From contig OZ035960.1 of NCBI GenBank assembly GCA_964034945.1, positions 28,259,487 to 28,323,486 of the forward strand: DNA of 64,000 bases, in the 5' to 3' direction. Shown in pieces: positions 10,201-22,765 of this stretch. A program made the position numbers and the translations under genes. This stretch comes from Chrysopilus asiliformis. Taxonomy: Eukaryota; Arthropoda; Insecta; Diptera; Rhagionidae. Each line of letters begins with the position of its first letter. The first letter of the stretch is position 1. The notes beneath the pieces are model-generated. The model was not told the DNA's origin and searched no databases. It worked only from the letters and a program-made list of their open reading frames with translations.

Positions 10201-12887
10201 TAAATTAATCTTCTATCCTTTTACGTTTTAATATAAAAAAATTGTGGATTTTCAGAGATTCTATTCAATATGAAAGATTGTTTCTAATACTGTTCAAAAA
10301 TCTTAATATCGTATCGGCATTTTTATACTGGTATGGACAACATCAGTGAAATCAGATATTCAACTGATATTCTCCTCTACACTGTTGTGATCCATATCGT
10401 GTGTGTACTTTAGAATAAAATCAATTGTCCATAAATAAATATTGTTGAATAAAAAAGAGTTAATTCGAGGTCACTTGTTCTTATTTGCAGATAAATAATC
10501 TGTAAAGATTCTCAATTTATAAACATACATCATAATTATGAGTGGCCACTTTGACATGACATAAAGATATTAACACATTTGATATAACTATTCTTGAAAC
10601 AGAAAATCTCAACTAAATTAAGTTCACTCGTGGCATTGTCTAGAAACAATCTAGATCGCCACTGTCGATGAATCATCTGTGGCGTAAATTAAATGTAAAC
10701 ATAACTCGAAGTTTTAATTAAGCCTCGTCACCATCTCCATCAAAGTTTCTCTTTCCCAGCTTTATTTTGAATTTGTTATGTAGCCACAGAAAGTCTATAT
10801 GGTTTACTTTGTGAATAGCTTAAATGCGTTTATTTGCATAAATCTTACGTCATCTCAACATAAAACCTTAAATTCGAATGGGTTGTTATTACATGATGTC
10901 GAATAGTTGTGTGAATGCAATGCCGAGCAATTCACATTTGAATAGTGGACATCTGTATAAAATGATTCTATTCTGGAATCCATAGTTCGAATGGTCAGTG
11001 GATAAATCGTTGGTTAATTTGTGGAGTCCAATGTGATTGTAGCATCGAGTTTGTTTTGTCTGGGTATAAATTTATCCTGAGTATGTCTGTTTCTTTAATC
11101 GAGTTGTAAAGTACAAACATAATATTACACGGCTGACTTCAAGTGTCGATTATATCATCAGTTTTATCATAGACAAGTTGACTTTTCATCTACACTTATA
11201 TATCGATATACGACACTTTGATATACGACGTTTCGCCATAAAGGCGCACGTGGATTCGATACACGGACATGGATTCGATATACGGCCAAAAATCAGATAG
11301 TCCCACATTTCACTGCACCGCGGTAAACAAAATACAATGGCAAAATATCAAAAAGCCAAGTAATTTCATTTTCATTCGGCTACCTGGGTGTGAAAAATAG
11401 CGAAACAACCGCACTGTGTAATTATTTATAATGAGAATTTCTAATAAATGAAATTCAATTTCTCGGGCAAAATGGCTACCACTTGAAGTTGAATTGTTTT
11501 TAGGGTACATGTCAAACAAAATATTATAAAAAAGAAACAATTTTTGATTTTTATTTCTAACTGCAGAACGGCTAATTGATACCGTTTCGGCAAATGCACG
11601 TACTTACAGATCTGCCTGTGTGTCAAATTATCGAACGCAAAAGTTTGGCAAACTCAAACTTTCATTATGAATTGACCGCTTGCGACATCTGATGCTTACA
11701 ATGACCATCCAAATCAATAGATGTTTATTATCACCACCAGGTGGCATAGATATTTGAACTGTCAAAAGGACAAATTTTTTAAGGACAGAAGCGTTATATT
11801 TGGAAAATGGTAATTTGTGGTCCAGAGGCATCGCCTGGGCCCAGAAGCTTCTGTTTTGTAAATCAGAACAATATCTAAGCAGAACTGTAATCTGACTAAC
11901 AGCTAAATCGGTGTTTCGCCATCTACTGGTGGACACAATCAATTAAAAGTCAAACAATTAATATTGGACACTCTAATAATTAGTTGACAAATTAGGCGTT
12001 TTTCAATTATCACTGGACACATACCTTTATTCTGTAATTTTTCAATGGAGTTGGTTCCAATCTTATGATAATTTTATGAACAATAGTGACTCGATATACG
12101 GCATTTCGATATACGACATTTTGATGGACATACTCAAAAAATTCAACCTGATTTTTGAGGAGGTATATCAAGATATAGGTGTATAACACATTAAATAAAA
12201 GATAATATAATTAAATTTAATAAGAACAATAATATTAAAACAATACAATCTTACCTCAATAAATGAAAGTTTCAGGGACAGAGGAAACTTCGATTTATCG
12301 AAGGTAAAATCCGGAAACTTCTGATTATGAATGAGGATTTGGTTTGAATGTCGTTATCGTCATTACCTTAAACCAGAAACTGGCTAAACCTCGAATTATT
12401 GAGGGTTATTTTGTCGCTACTGAGGTAAAATTACATTACAAGATAGGGAAGTTCAAGAGAATTGAAAAATTTTCGAGTTATCGAGCTTCGACTTAACTTT
12501 AAAAAATACGTCCTATAACAAATTGCGAAGAAAAAATAAATGGGGGAAACAGGACTGTTGCGGTACCAATTAATGTTTGAAATTGATGGACAATACAGGT
12601 TTTAAAAGATTGGAAATTCTAAACTCGGTAGTAAAAACTCGCTGTTTTTATTGACTTTTGACTCAGTTAATTGTTTATGAAGGTTAACCCTTAAACACGC
12701 AACCGGCCAAAATGTCAACTACTGCAAATTTTTTTGCTGGTAACATCTATGATCCCTGAAACACCTAGTCATCCCAAATGAACTCTTTTTGAAGAGATTA
12801 AATTAAAAAAAAGTATGCATACAGTACTTGCAGAGAGGCGTGAAAGTTTCTTTCTTGAAAACTTGAATTGAAATTTCGGATAGGTGT

Positions 12888-13122
12888 CATGGCCGAATTA
12901 TACAAGGTCTGCTGGTTATTTTTTGACAGCCACCATTTTGCTACGTCATCGGCAAAAAATTCTTTGTAATGTTGATTGTGCGTACGGAGTTGTTTAGCTA
13001 GATGTTAGCTAGATTTGAGAATTAGGGAAAATTCCCATTGAGTCTTATAAGAATTTCTTGCCGATGACGTCAGAGCCAAGAGAGACTGAGCTGCCAAGCA
13101 GACCTTGTATAATTCGGCCATG
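12888..13122. mobile_element. MITE with 9-bp target duplication
   Basis: This 235-bp element has perfect ends CATGGCCGAATTATACAAGG and 9-bp duplications GATAGGTGT immediately outside both ends. A 9-bp duplication is typical of Mutator-like elements; the assignment is inference. The subterminal CGTCATCGGCAA also pairs. Confidence 0.92.
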
Positions 13123-13363
13123 GATAGGTGTATAATATCCATACACTGAGGGAAAAATCCATAGTAATATTTGCATTTCGCATTGTAAATTTCAGCTATG
13201 TAAATTTTTCATGTAAAAAGTTCAATTGTGCTATTCCCAATATAAAATTGTATCTTCATATATAATAACATAGTTTTCAAATACAAAACTATGATGCAAC
13301 AGGATAAAATCACATTTTTCAATAATAAAATAACATTTACGACATATACTTTTACCACTTGAG

Positions 13364-13427
13364 TTGTAAATTTTACCATTCGAATTGTAAATTTTACCAT
13401 TTGAGATGTGAATTTTACAATTTCTTC
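13364..13427. repeat. 21-bp tandem repeat, three units
   Basis: Units of TTGTAAATTTTACCATTCGA type are repeated with increasing divergence. Confidence 0.75.
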
Positions 13428-13719
13428 AAATGGCGCCGTTTTACAGTGAAAATAGTAAAATCATAGGCGTTTCATATCATTTGGCGCCATTATTTTCTCC
13501 CAACGTACGTTTTCGGAAAGGTGAATTTATACAGAATCCACGAAAAAAAAAGAAAATAAAAATTAAACCAGAACTTACGTAGATTTTTTATTCTTGCAAA
13601 ATTAAGGATTTTAACCATTATTTTTCTAAAAAAAATGGTTCCCATTAAAAATTATTAGATAAACTATTACTTAAGTTCGATTTTTTTTAAATTTTCAGTT
13701 TCAATACATTGTGTAACAA

Positions 13720-13767
13720 AATAATAACGTTATAACGTAACGAAATAATAACGTTATAACGGAACGA
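13720..13767. repeat. 24-bp tandem duplication
   Basis: AATAATAACGTTATAACG starts at 13720 and 13744. Related AACGTTA/TAACGT words continue to about 13855. Confidence 0.85.
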
Positions 13768-15347
13768 ACTGGAATTTTTTATCGTTACAAAACGAAATAA
13801 CGTAACGAGATAGAATTTGAATTTCGTTACATAACTACATGTATAACGTTACGATTTTTTTTTTTCATTTGCCATTCCTGTCTAAAATTTTTAAATTGTC
13901 AAAAAATTAAATTTTTTTGCTGTTCTAACGAAAACTACCAGAGATATTAAAAGTAAAATTTTTATTATCATAAAAAATTGTGAATAATATTTAAATTGCT
14001 TTTCTAGGATATCCAACGTCATCTCTTAGTAAATTTTTAAGCTAAACATTTAAAAAATCAAAGCTGGTATTTCAGTTTTTAACACACGGGTTCGAAGCGA
14101 AATATTTTCCCACGCCTAATACAAAATAAGTTTAAACAATGGCCGCTCACCTGTGATTTATATGTAAAATCACAATTTTAAAATTCCCAAAATATTCCTT
14201 AGAAAATTAAAATCCCTTGCTGGTAGATTAAAATATGTACCTTCATGCTTATATCGATGCTTTAGAAATCATTTTCTTGGAATAGATTTCAAAAAAAATA
14301 CATCGAAGTGGATCAGCATAAATCGCATCGCATTTAATCAAAGTAAAGTAATCCACTTCTCACAGCGAATCAGCTCAATGCGCTTCCAGACTTATGAAAA
14401 AGTTTTACACTTCAATTGTGTTTTGTTCAATGGCCAGAGTTAAGATTACGTATCCCCACCCCACAACACGATGGACCGCCCTTTCCGTTTATGTTTTGGC
14501 CAATCAGTGCGGACAATGCGCGCAAGTAATTTTCTTATATCAGTGAATTTTGTTATGCTGTGGGAACATAAGTTCGAAATAACTCCATGCATAGATAGAC
14601 ATTCCAAGTTGGTGCTCGAGTTGAAATGGAGAACTGGAAAATGATGTGATGTTGGAATAAGGGTTAGAGTGGTTGGGGAGGTACAAGCACAGTGAAAAAT
14701 AAGCAACGTGGGGCTGTTGGAAAAATGACTCGGAATCGGGCAAAGATTTTCCATTTTCTCTTTATTCTCTTTTGCTGTGCTTACGCCTAAGGATTTTAGG
14801 TCAGTGCTTAATGTCTGATTTTTCCAAACCTAAACTTCAAAAAGGATGCGTTCAATGAATATTTTGTTTGGATTATGGAAGTGTTTTTCGGAAGTAATTT
14901 AGAAAATAAAATGGTGAAGAAAAAACTTAAGATATTGGAAGAGGATTTCAAAACAACACTGTAGAAAATGGATTTGAATTTAAACCGAAAAATGGGGTAA
15001 AAACGGGGTAAATTTCCAAAAAAGTCGTAAAATTTCGAAAAAAAATCAGAATTTAGCTCGCACACCATTTAAGTTGTAAACTCACCCAAAAAACATTAAT
15101 CTTACACTAGAAATAGGGTAATTTTAAACCTTGCGTAAAATTTCGACCAATATTCATATTTTTACTCTCATTTTGGTGTAAAAACACGCTCACAGGGTAT
15201 TTTTGCATTATTGAACGGACAATTTCATTATTTCACAATGCAAATGACGGTATTAGCGTGTTTGATGAGTATTTGATCGCCATTCCAGAAATGGTTCAAT
15301 GGTTAAACACTAAATAGTTTATTCGCTCTGGCTATGTTGCCTTAACC

Positions 15348-15387
15348 TTATAATTCGCACAAGGTTTGTGGCATCGGAGTATAAATA
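15348..15387 (+). promoter_or_regulatory. TATA-containing module shared with 7608-7645
   Basis: The module is ATAATT...GTGGCATCGGAGTATAAATA, with TATAAATA at 15380-15387. The second locus has GTGGTATCGAAGTATAAATA, with TATAAATA at 7638-7645. It could be a core promoter or part of an old repeat. Confidence 0.4.
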
Positions 15388-15421
15388 CTTGAATCGAGTT
15401 TTACTCCACCAAAATCCTGTA

Positions 15422-15555
15422 AGCCTGCGTGGAAGCTGGTAAAGCAGGCTCTGATGACGGTGAGCCAGCTTCCATACCAGAAACGGGCTCCTGATGGGTT
15501 TTCAGGGCAGACATGCCCTGACCTGTTGGTGGGAAATTTGGATGTGAAAACATCC
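15422..15555 (+). other. GC-rich segment with RNA-like folding potential
   Basis: Four perfect complementary pairs are visible. AGCCTGC (15422-15428) pairs with GCAGGCT (15444-15450). TGGAAGCTGG (15430-15439) pairs with CCAGCTTCCA (15465-15474), interleaved with the first as in an H-type pseudoknot. TCAGGGCA/TGCCCTGA (15502-15521) forms a 4-nt-loop hairpin. GGATGT/ACATCC (15540-15555) closes a GAAA tetraloop. The segment follows a TATA-like box. Identity unknown. Confidence 0.45.
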
Positions 15556-17321
15556 GCAAAAATAATATAATAATTTTGTTGTATTATTTTTGTTTTTACA
15601 GCCCGTATAAGCCGAGAAATTCTAATACCATTTTCGGTGTAATTTTAAACAAAAAATGTCGTAAAATTACACCAGTATTGTACTTTTACTTCTTATTTAG
15701 TTTAAAGTTTCCCCGTAAAAGTGGCTTTTGTACGCCACAAAATGAGTAAAAATGCATAGCTTTTAAGCCATTACGACTCGGTACATTTTTACTACTATTA
15801 TAGTAGGAAAACGGTTTCCTACTATTATAGTGGTAAAATCACAATAAAATTTTCTAGAGTGAATTTTATCAAACTTTTGAAGAAAAAGATAGTTTCTCCC
15901 CCAAAATATTTTCTGAAATAAAACTTATAACATAAGTTAGTCTGTATAACTTAAAATCTCCAAGAAAATTCAATAAAAAAACATACCTGTAATTTATCAA
16001 ACTGCCATTTAATGATGATACTTTATCTCTGTATTTTTGCCTAAATTTAATTTGAAACTTCCGTCATAAAATTATTTTTTTCGGAGCAATTAAAATTCAG
16101 GCTAGCGATTAGATTCTGGTTTATGATTTCTGATTTAGACCTTATAAACAAGCCTAATAAAATCTTCAATAATTTATGGATTTATTAAAACGAAATTTTT
16201 ATACTAGTCTAAATGTGGTTTTATCAGGGGCCAATTTATTTGTTAAACATTTTGTAATTTTTTACTTAGATTGCATTATCGATAGCGCCAATTGAGAAAA
16301 TCCAAATGTTATAAAAATAACTAATTGAAGTTTTTTGCGTTTCCAAAAGTAAATGAATTTTGATTCATAAGGATTTCAGAGGAAAAATAAACAACAAATC
16401 TAGGTTAGATACAGGTTTTTTTTTTTAAAAAATTTCTTTGTGAAAAATCTATATATCTTATTTATACATAAATTGGGATAGATTGGATTTATACGAATTA
16501 TCGATGTTTCTGGCAATTACTGCGCAATAATTCAGCCATGAATCTTATCAAAAATATCCATGAATTCATTTTAATCAAAGCAATAATGTCGTTCGTTAAC
16601 TAACAGCTTATAACAGATGTCTTAAGCCCTAGGGCAATTTAATCATTTTATGATTTAATATTTTCTTACTTATCTAATCGCTAATATGTACGCTTTTTTC
16701 AGGAAGATTGTGTGTATTATTTTTCTAAACCTCGATCCACGTTGTTGTTGTAATGATTTGTAATAAAATAGAGTCAAAAAATAAGCTCGAGAAACCTGAT
16801 GGGCAATAAATTATTATACTGATTAAGCATAAATAGAGTGATTTTTAAAAAAGAAGGTAAATAACCAGAAAAAAATCTACGAAATTCTTATTTTAAGAGC
16901 TCAATCGAGGTTTTTGGATTGGTGTGATTCCATTTTGATAAATATTTGTACAGTATTTGAGTTCATTTTCAATACAATCAATTTTCAAAGTTGTAAATAC
17001 GTCGGATATGTGTTTTGTTTATTTTTCTTTAGTTATTTATCGATAAATTTAAAACTTTTTTTCAAGTCATTACAGTTCGCGATTTTGGAGTAAAAGTCAA
17101 CAAAGCAGTGAATAATTTTATTACACTCGATATTTTTATACAAAATATTATCGAGGAATTCCTAGAAGATAAAACAGCATTTTTCGTTATTTTAATTTTA
17201 ATTGGGCCATTGCATTGAATTATATGCGTTGATGACAAAATTATTTGAAAATACGATTTAATATTTTTTTTATATTTTTAAAAAAGCAGAGATTTATTAA
17301 AAATCACACCTTGTTATATTA

Positions 17322-17679
17322 GTTGCGTTTTTTTAATGTTCTAGAACACACAACATTAAAAAAACGATCCAGAGTAAGTAGGAAATTTCATCGAGTTCGA
17401 ATCGCAACTAACTTCACGTTGATTACTTCAGTAGGCCGCTACTGCTACATTTTCTTGATATAATCACGATTCGCTATCTCCCATGATTAAAACTATTTCG
17501 CTGTCGAACAGAACCAAAGAACCACCAACAGAAAATCCTCAATTGAGATAAAATATCAGATTTATTATGTTGAAGTTAGCAGCATTTCATTACCGCACAT
17601 TACCGTATAAAATTTCCCTTTGTTCCAAACGCTGTCCGAGATGAAAAGGTGCTGCTTCAGAACATTAAAAAAACGCAAC
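17322..17679. mobile_element. TA-flanked MITE, GTTGCGTTTTTTTAATGTTC ends
   Basis: The element is 358 bp with 21-bp perfect inverted repeats and TA at 17320-17321 and 17680-17681. Just inside the left end, the terminal sequence is mirrored again (ACATTAAAAAAACG at about 17352), making a small foldback. Confidence 0.9.
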
Positions 17680-18242
17680 TATTAAACCACTAAAAGAAAC
17701 AAAAAAAAAAATTAAAAATTCTAAAAATACGCGATTTGTCTCACAGTGAGCTGTCAAAATATAAAAATAAAGAAAATTACAAGACATTTTCTTAAAAATA
17801 ATTTGATCAATTATCGGAAATTGCGAAATAAATCTACACGGTTGAAAATTTAAGGATTTATATGAATAAATTCTTGTTAATCGAAATTTCTTACACGAAA
17901 TTTAAATCAACTCCCATGTTTATATAGACATCTAATGTAAAATCTCAAAACAACACCAATTTTATTTCTCCAACTTATACCAAACATTTGCCAAATTTTT
18001 ACATCTGATACCAAATGTCGATAAAAATATGCGAGTTAATACAAATTTGGTGTAAAAGATCTTGATAGGCAAACATTTCTTCATTCAAATCCTTCAATTT
18101 TTAACTGTGTAGAAAATCTTTTACTAGTATTAATGCAATTTTGGGGTTGCTCGATGCATTTCTGTTTTATTCATCAAATTCTAAAAAGTGTTTGAAACCG
18201 TTTGGTATCTCAAATAGTTTAAATGGAATATAAGTCACTTTG

Positions 18243-18706
18243 CCTCTTTAGTGCATGTCTTTTGTTACATCTGTCTGTCCGTCCGTCCGTCCGTCTGTCT
18301 GTCCGTCTGTGGCGCGGATTGTGGACGCAGGGATTGAGCTAGAGACTTGAAATTTTACGCAGATTCGTTTTTTTGTAAAATGCAAGGCTAAGTTCGTTAA
18401 TGGGCAAAATGGCCCATTAGGGAGGGTACCCATCATACGAACGAAAACGTTTTTTACTAATATCTCAAAAACGGTGCCTCTTATAAAAAAAGTGCAAGAA
18501 CAAAAGTTATTTAGGATATGATTCTACATAAAACTCCCATACATCAAATTCCGATATGAATAAATTCAAAAAAAAAAATCTTATTGAAAAGTTTGACTTC
18601 AAAGTGGAATTTTGATACAAGTGTTCGCCGTTCACTTAAATCTCTATACGGGTTTTCAATAATTGCCAGACTGGCAATTATAGCTTTTGTTATGTTTCTA
18701 TGTATA
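18243..18706 (+). mobile_element. family A repeat, 5' truncated
   Basis: The copy starts at the microsatellite (18270-18310) and runs to the 3' hairpin (TTGCCAGACTGGCAA) and tail. The sequence before the microsatellite is absent. Confidence 0.8.
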
Positions 18707-18889
18707 AATATTAGGAGTGTTTTTTAATGTTCTGGACATATGCAGTTCTGGACATATACTCTGGATGTTCTGTTCTGGACATATACAAAGCGGAGCAACA
18801 AGTGCAGCGTTTTGTATGGAAAACGTTGTTCTATATAGCTCCAGCTTCTGTATAGCTTAAAAAAACATGTCAATTGTGTCAATTAAATA

Positions 18890-19314
18890 TGTCGCTATTT
18901 CGGAGGAAGACTGTCACAACTCAAAAATTCTAAATTTTGGGAAATGACGTTTTAAAGTTATTCTGATATTTTGTGTTTGTATTTTTGATATTTAGAAAAT
19001 ATCTACAGTAACAAGCTTTTGCATGGTTAATAGTACTAACTTTTAAGCAAGTTTTTATTTAGGTTTCACCATCCTAACACCTTTCACAGCCCAAAAAAAT
19101 TTGACAGTTTTTCTTAAATTTTTTTTATTTGTTTTTTAAGTTGTGACAGTCTTCCTCCGAAGTAGCGACATCTGCTGTCTGGTGGCCAGAATTATAAGTT
19201 ACAATTGTGACACTCTTCTACAACAAAGTATACCATAATTACCACTGTTCCGCACCTTTAGTACAAATTCGACATTTTTTGAGTTGTGACAGTCTTCCTC
19301 CGAAGTAGCGATGT
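18890..19314. mobile_element. inverted-repeat element with a duplicated right end
   Basis: The left arm GTCGCTATTTCGGAGGAAGA (18891) continues to GACTGTCACAACTCAAAAA. Its complement appears twice at the right, ending near 19171 and near 19311. Either end could pair with the left arm. Confidence 0.75.
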
Positions 19315-19931
19315 GGCTTACTCAATAGTCAGAGTATTTTACTAAATAACAATTAATATGCAAACTGCGATTTTTCTTTTTGTATTTATGGGAATGGTAA
19401 ACAGAAACGAAAACATTTTTAACTACATGTATATCTCGTAATATTCGCTATCTAATACCTCCATCATGATTTGTTCACTGGTTTCATGTATAGCAAAATA
19501 GGGCGTCAGAAGGGGGGAAGACGGTGGATTTTTTTTGATTATATGCTGTCTAAAGAGTCCTCTGTCCAATGGGAGAACTCCCACAAAAATCCGTTGAGTG
19601 GTTTTCGAAATAACAGGTGAGGGGGTCAAAGAAGAGGGGGAACTTCTGCTGCAAATAATGGCTGGAAACATATGCGCCTCCGCAAGAAAATCACCGCAAT
19701 CACCGACTATTTTTTATAATAAATTTAAGTACTTAGTAGTAAAATTTACAATTTTGTGGTTAAAATGACTATTTTTGTAATTTAAATTATCTTTACAGTT
19801 ATAGCCTCGATTCCTTAGTATAAAATAGTTAAATTTAATTTTTTTTCTCTGCGTGTAAAAGATATTTTAAAAAGTTAATTGAAGGTAACAAGAAGTATGA
19901 TTTTTGGAGTTTTGTGAGGGAAAAAGAGGTA

Positions 19932-20149
19932 CAGTAATCCCTCCGACTGCGCGGTTAAGTTTTTAATACCAAAATTTCGAACTGCGCGGTAAAAATTTCG
20001 CAGCTGCGCGATTTTTTTTATAATTTTCGTTTAAAAAAACATGTTCCTAACCCCAAAAATTTAATACAAAGTAGGGTTCACAGTGCGCGGTTTCGGTGTG
20101 CGCGCTCTTTTTGTGGAACGTATCTACCGCGCAGTTGGAGGGATCACTG
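19932..20149. mobile_element. pogo-like MITE, 218 bp
   Basis: The ends CAGTAATCCCTCCGACTGCG and CAGTGATCCCTCCAACTGCG (complement) have TA on both sides (19930-19931 and 20150-20151). The CAGT...CCCTC start is typical of pogo/Tigger-type ends. ACTGCGCGGT is repeated inside. Confidence 0.9.
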
Positions 20150-21002
20150 TATTCTGAAACCATTTTTACCTTGAAATTTTTGTGAAGAACAATTCCAATA
20201 TTTTAATTGAGGGGCCTGCAGCTTGAAGGAGGCAGCTCCATTGTTTTTAGTTAGGAAGTAACACCAGGAGCTGCATTATTTTTGCACCAGTCGAACAAGT
20301 CATTTTTGCTATACTAAAATACAATCCAAAATATCCAAAAAATGAAACGGCCTTCTTCTTGCAGCAAACCCCTCAATTATTTAACACTTACAAGTTCGTA
20401 CCTGTTTTACGCTAGGCAGCTAATTAAAAGATTTAATATAGATATAAAACTAGGAAAATTGGGCTGTAAATACAAATTTTGGGCCCTCCGCGAACATTTT
20501 TTGCACGCCCCTTATAAATTCAAACTATTATTGAATCATATTTAGGTGATAATTTAAAGACTTTCTCAAACATGACATTGAAAAACTGAAGGAATTTCTC
20601 AAGGTACCCGGCATTTGCATGCAGTACAATTTTTCCAATGGAAAACGCCTATTGAAAACCTGCAAGACTGGAATTACCCTCTCCATCGCCCCGACCTCAT
20701 TGACCCTTTGAGGCACATATTTCCAGAAAGTTCGAATCACATGAAAATTTAGTTTTTCTGCGGTCGTTGATGTCTAATCCGTTATCAGGTTTTCGAAATT
20801 CTAGAGAGTTTCAAGATGGCGAACGCAAAAATGAAAAATCGCAAAATTTCGCCCACAATGGGTTTTATGGGGTCTTTAGGTCCATATTTGTTTATTTACA
20901 CCCTTACATGTATGTAGTCAGAACTTATAAGAAGCTAAAAAACACAAAAACCACGACAAGAATCCCTGTTTGAATTATTTAATGAAAATGTGAGATTGAA
21001 GG

Positions 21003-21189
21003 TAGAACCAGAAACATACGTCCACCCACGCGGTGAAGGTAAAAACTACGCATTTATATGATTAAATGTATAATTGCGCGTTTCTCAGTCGCGTTGCCGC
21101 GTCCCTGGCGCGTAGAGTAGGCTTAGTTTCTACTTTTAGACGCGGTGACAACTACTAGATGCCAGAACAAAATAATGTTTCTGGTTCTA
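21003..21189. mobile_element. short MITE, TAGAACCAGAAACAT ends
   Basis: This 187-bp segment is bounded by a perfect 15-bp inverted repeat that includes terminal TA, consistent with a TA duplication and GAACCAGAAACAT ends. CGCGGTG occurs at both subterminal positions. Confidence 0.75.
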
Positions 21190-21198
21190 GCTTTAATA

Positions 21199-21220
21199 AG
21201 TGGTAAGTATACTTACCACT
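21199..21220. repeat. perfect 22-bp palindrome
   Basis: AGTGGTAAGTA is followed directly by its exact complement. Confidence 0.9.
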
Positions 21221-21999
21221 GTGCCTCGCAGGGTTATGGGGTCTTATGGAAAAAAAGTTTCCAAAGGTTTTCTGGTACTTTTTTGAACCTAAGAAAAAGG
21301 AGGTTTATTCATTTTTTTCGTTACAAGAAAACAAAAAAAAATACTGTGTTGTCTGTATTGAGTTACATTTATGTGCAAAATTTGAATTCAATCGGGTGAG
21401 TGGAAGTGTGTCAAAATTAAATTACAAAATTTGACCCTGACAGACAAACTAACAAACAAACAGACAAACATGTAAGGTAAATAAAAGCTTTTAAATAGCG
21501 CCCAATCTGGCAGATCAAATATTGATTTGGCATCATTGGGGTAAGTATAAAGCAGGCATCAGATACACTTCTAGTGGCAGATACGTACCAGCTACCAAAA
21601 ATGACTATAGAAATTTCACAACTTATTAAAAATATTTTTTTTGTGATTTAAGTGTATTTCGACATATTGGTGTTAGACTTAAATTTCAAAATCCATCTTA
21701 AATTAAAAAAGAAAAATCAATAGAAGCAAGAAAATCTTTTTGGTACTTACAAAAATTGTCTTAGATAAAAACCCTATCTGGACATTTTCATACAAAATGC
21801 ATGGGAAGTTTTTATAGTCTGTTGAACATGTGGGTTGTTTCCATCGAACCAAATTGGTGTGATTGCAACATTGAATGTTTGCTCTTAGGTTTATTCTGAG
21901 AGAATTCACTCTTGGTACCGCCTACCAATATGGTGGCTGACACACTGGAGGGGAGCGCTCATTTTGAACTTTTCTATACATAGGAATATCCGCTTTCAT

Positions 22000-22726
22000 C
22001 CCCAATTCAACCCCAAATCTCGGTGGTGGAATCGTGCGGCGCCAGTATGCGTTTTGTGGGTGATAATTTAACTTTTGTCGTGCTTGACTTTATTTCGCCT
22101 CGGCTGAGAATTGAGAAGGGCGTGGATTTGTTTGCCTAATCAAGTGCACCAACACAGCCACATTAAGCAGGGGTTCGTATCAATTTATATAGTCGCAACT
22201 CCAATAGTGATTTGAAGTGATATCAGAGAAACATTCAGTATAGAATAAACTCTGTGTGTGTAGTAGAGTCTCATAGTGGATAGGGGGATTGTTCACGATT
22301 CCAAATGAAATCAGTGAAGTCCGCTGGAATCATTTCTTGAGTTGGTTTAGTTCAGTCTTTAGTCATAGACGGCCGACGCGGTTGACTGACTCAATCGCGA
22401 GGATTTAGAAATACAATTTAGAAACACATTCAAATCAGCTCAACTGCCACTAATACACTGAAATCGGGATAATATAAAAACTTCATATGGTTTATATTGC
22501 AACGATCTCGTAGTCCGTTTACTTCTAATCCCTCTTGTTTTCGTTCGTTGTGTATCTATCCCGGAATCGCGTTGAGATGAGTATAGTCGAAAGGTCGCGA
22601 TTAGCTAGGGGTGGGTAACCCCCGACTCTACTGGAAGAACTGAGTAGATCTCAGTGCGGATAGCGTTTTCGTTGATTTCTAAAATCGGTGAACTTCAGTC
22701 AGTCAGTCAGTGTCTGGTAAACGAAC
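22000..22726 (+). promoter_or_regulatory. probable promoter and 5' UTR region of the zinc-finger gene
   Basis: This segment is less AT-rich than the DNA on either side and lacks recognisable repeats. It directly precedes the candidate first coding exon. Arthropod initiator-like TCAGT motifs occur at 22352-22356 and as a four-fold run (AGTCAGTCAGTCAGTG) at about 22697-22712. A TATA-like TTTATATAG lies near 22178. None has ideal spacing to a downstream promoter element, so no start site is assigned. Confidence 0.35.
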
Positions 22727-22765
22727 ATGAACAACAGTGTTAGTTCCGAGAAAGCGCTGCTTCAG
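22727..22765 (+). CDS. sens: Senseless/GFI-1 family gene, candidate first coding exon
   Basis: This is a candidate first coding exon of the zinc-finger gene. It starts at an ATG with A at -3 and encodes 13 residues (MNNSVSSEKALLQ). It ends at a good splice donor (CAG|GTGACG) in phase 0. The acceptor at 23221-23222, which follows a strong T-rich tract, also opens a phase-0 frame that runs through the ATG at 23232, so the two join without a frameshift. Without splicing, this frame stops after 19 codons, so it could instead be an upstream ORF, with translation starting at 23232. The sequence upstream (about 22000-22726) is less AT-rich than its surroundings and looks like 5' UTR. The splice is inferred; only the signals and the phase match are seen. 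Confidence 0.45.

Larger units (their letters stand above)
8670..12877. other. intergenic with one foldback MITE and scattered short repeats
   Basis: Besides the 9931-10200 element, GATATACGRCA words recur near 11206-11285 and 12092-12120. Otherwise nothing is supported. Confidence 0.5.
13132..17319. other. intergenic, AT-rich with tandem words and the 15.4-kb structured segment
   Basis: This holds the 13364 and 13720 tandem repeats, the module at 15348 with the structured segment at 15422, and a TAGTAGGAAA hairpin near 15793-15829. No gene is supported. Confidence 0.5.
20152..21999. other. upstream region of the zinc-finger gene
   Basis: This contains the 21003-21189 MITE and a 22-bp palindrome. 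The rest is AT-rich, with no recognisable element, and is where upstream regulatory DNA would be expected. Confidence 0.45.

Noticed and set aside
11628..11942. 104-codon ORF on the minus strand
   Set aside because: No recognisable domain, no splice context and no base-composition change.
15422..15474. Possible HDV-like ribozyme
   Set aside because: The two interleaved stems resemble P1 and P2, but there are only 4 nt where a P3 hairpin should be.
15451..15490. Possible hammerhead ribozyme (CTGATGA ... GAAAC)
   Set aside because: The box words occur, but stem II would close with a mismatch and no valid NUH cleavage triplet is placed between stems III and I.
17390..17410. tRNA B-box-like GAGTTCGAATCGC
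   Set aside because: It departs from the GGTTCGANTCC consensus and no cloverleaf or A box could be found around it.
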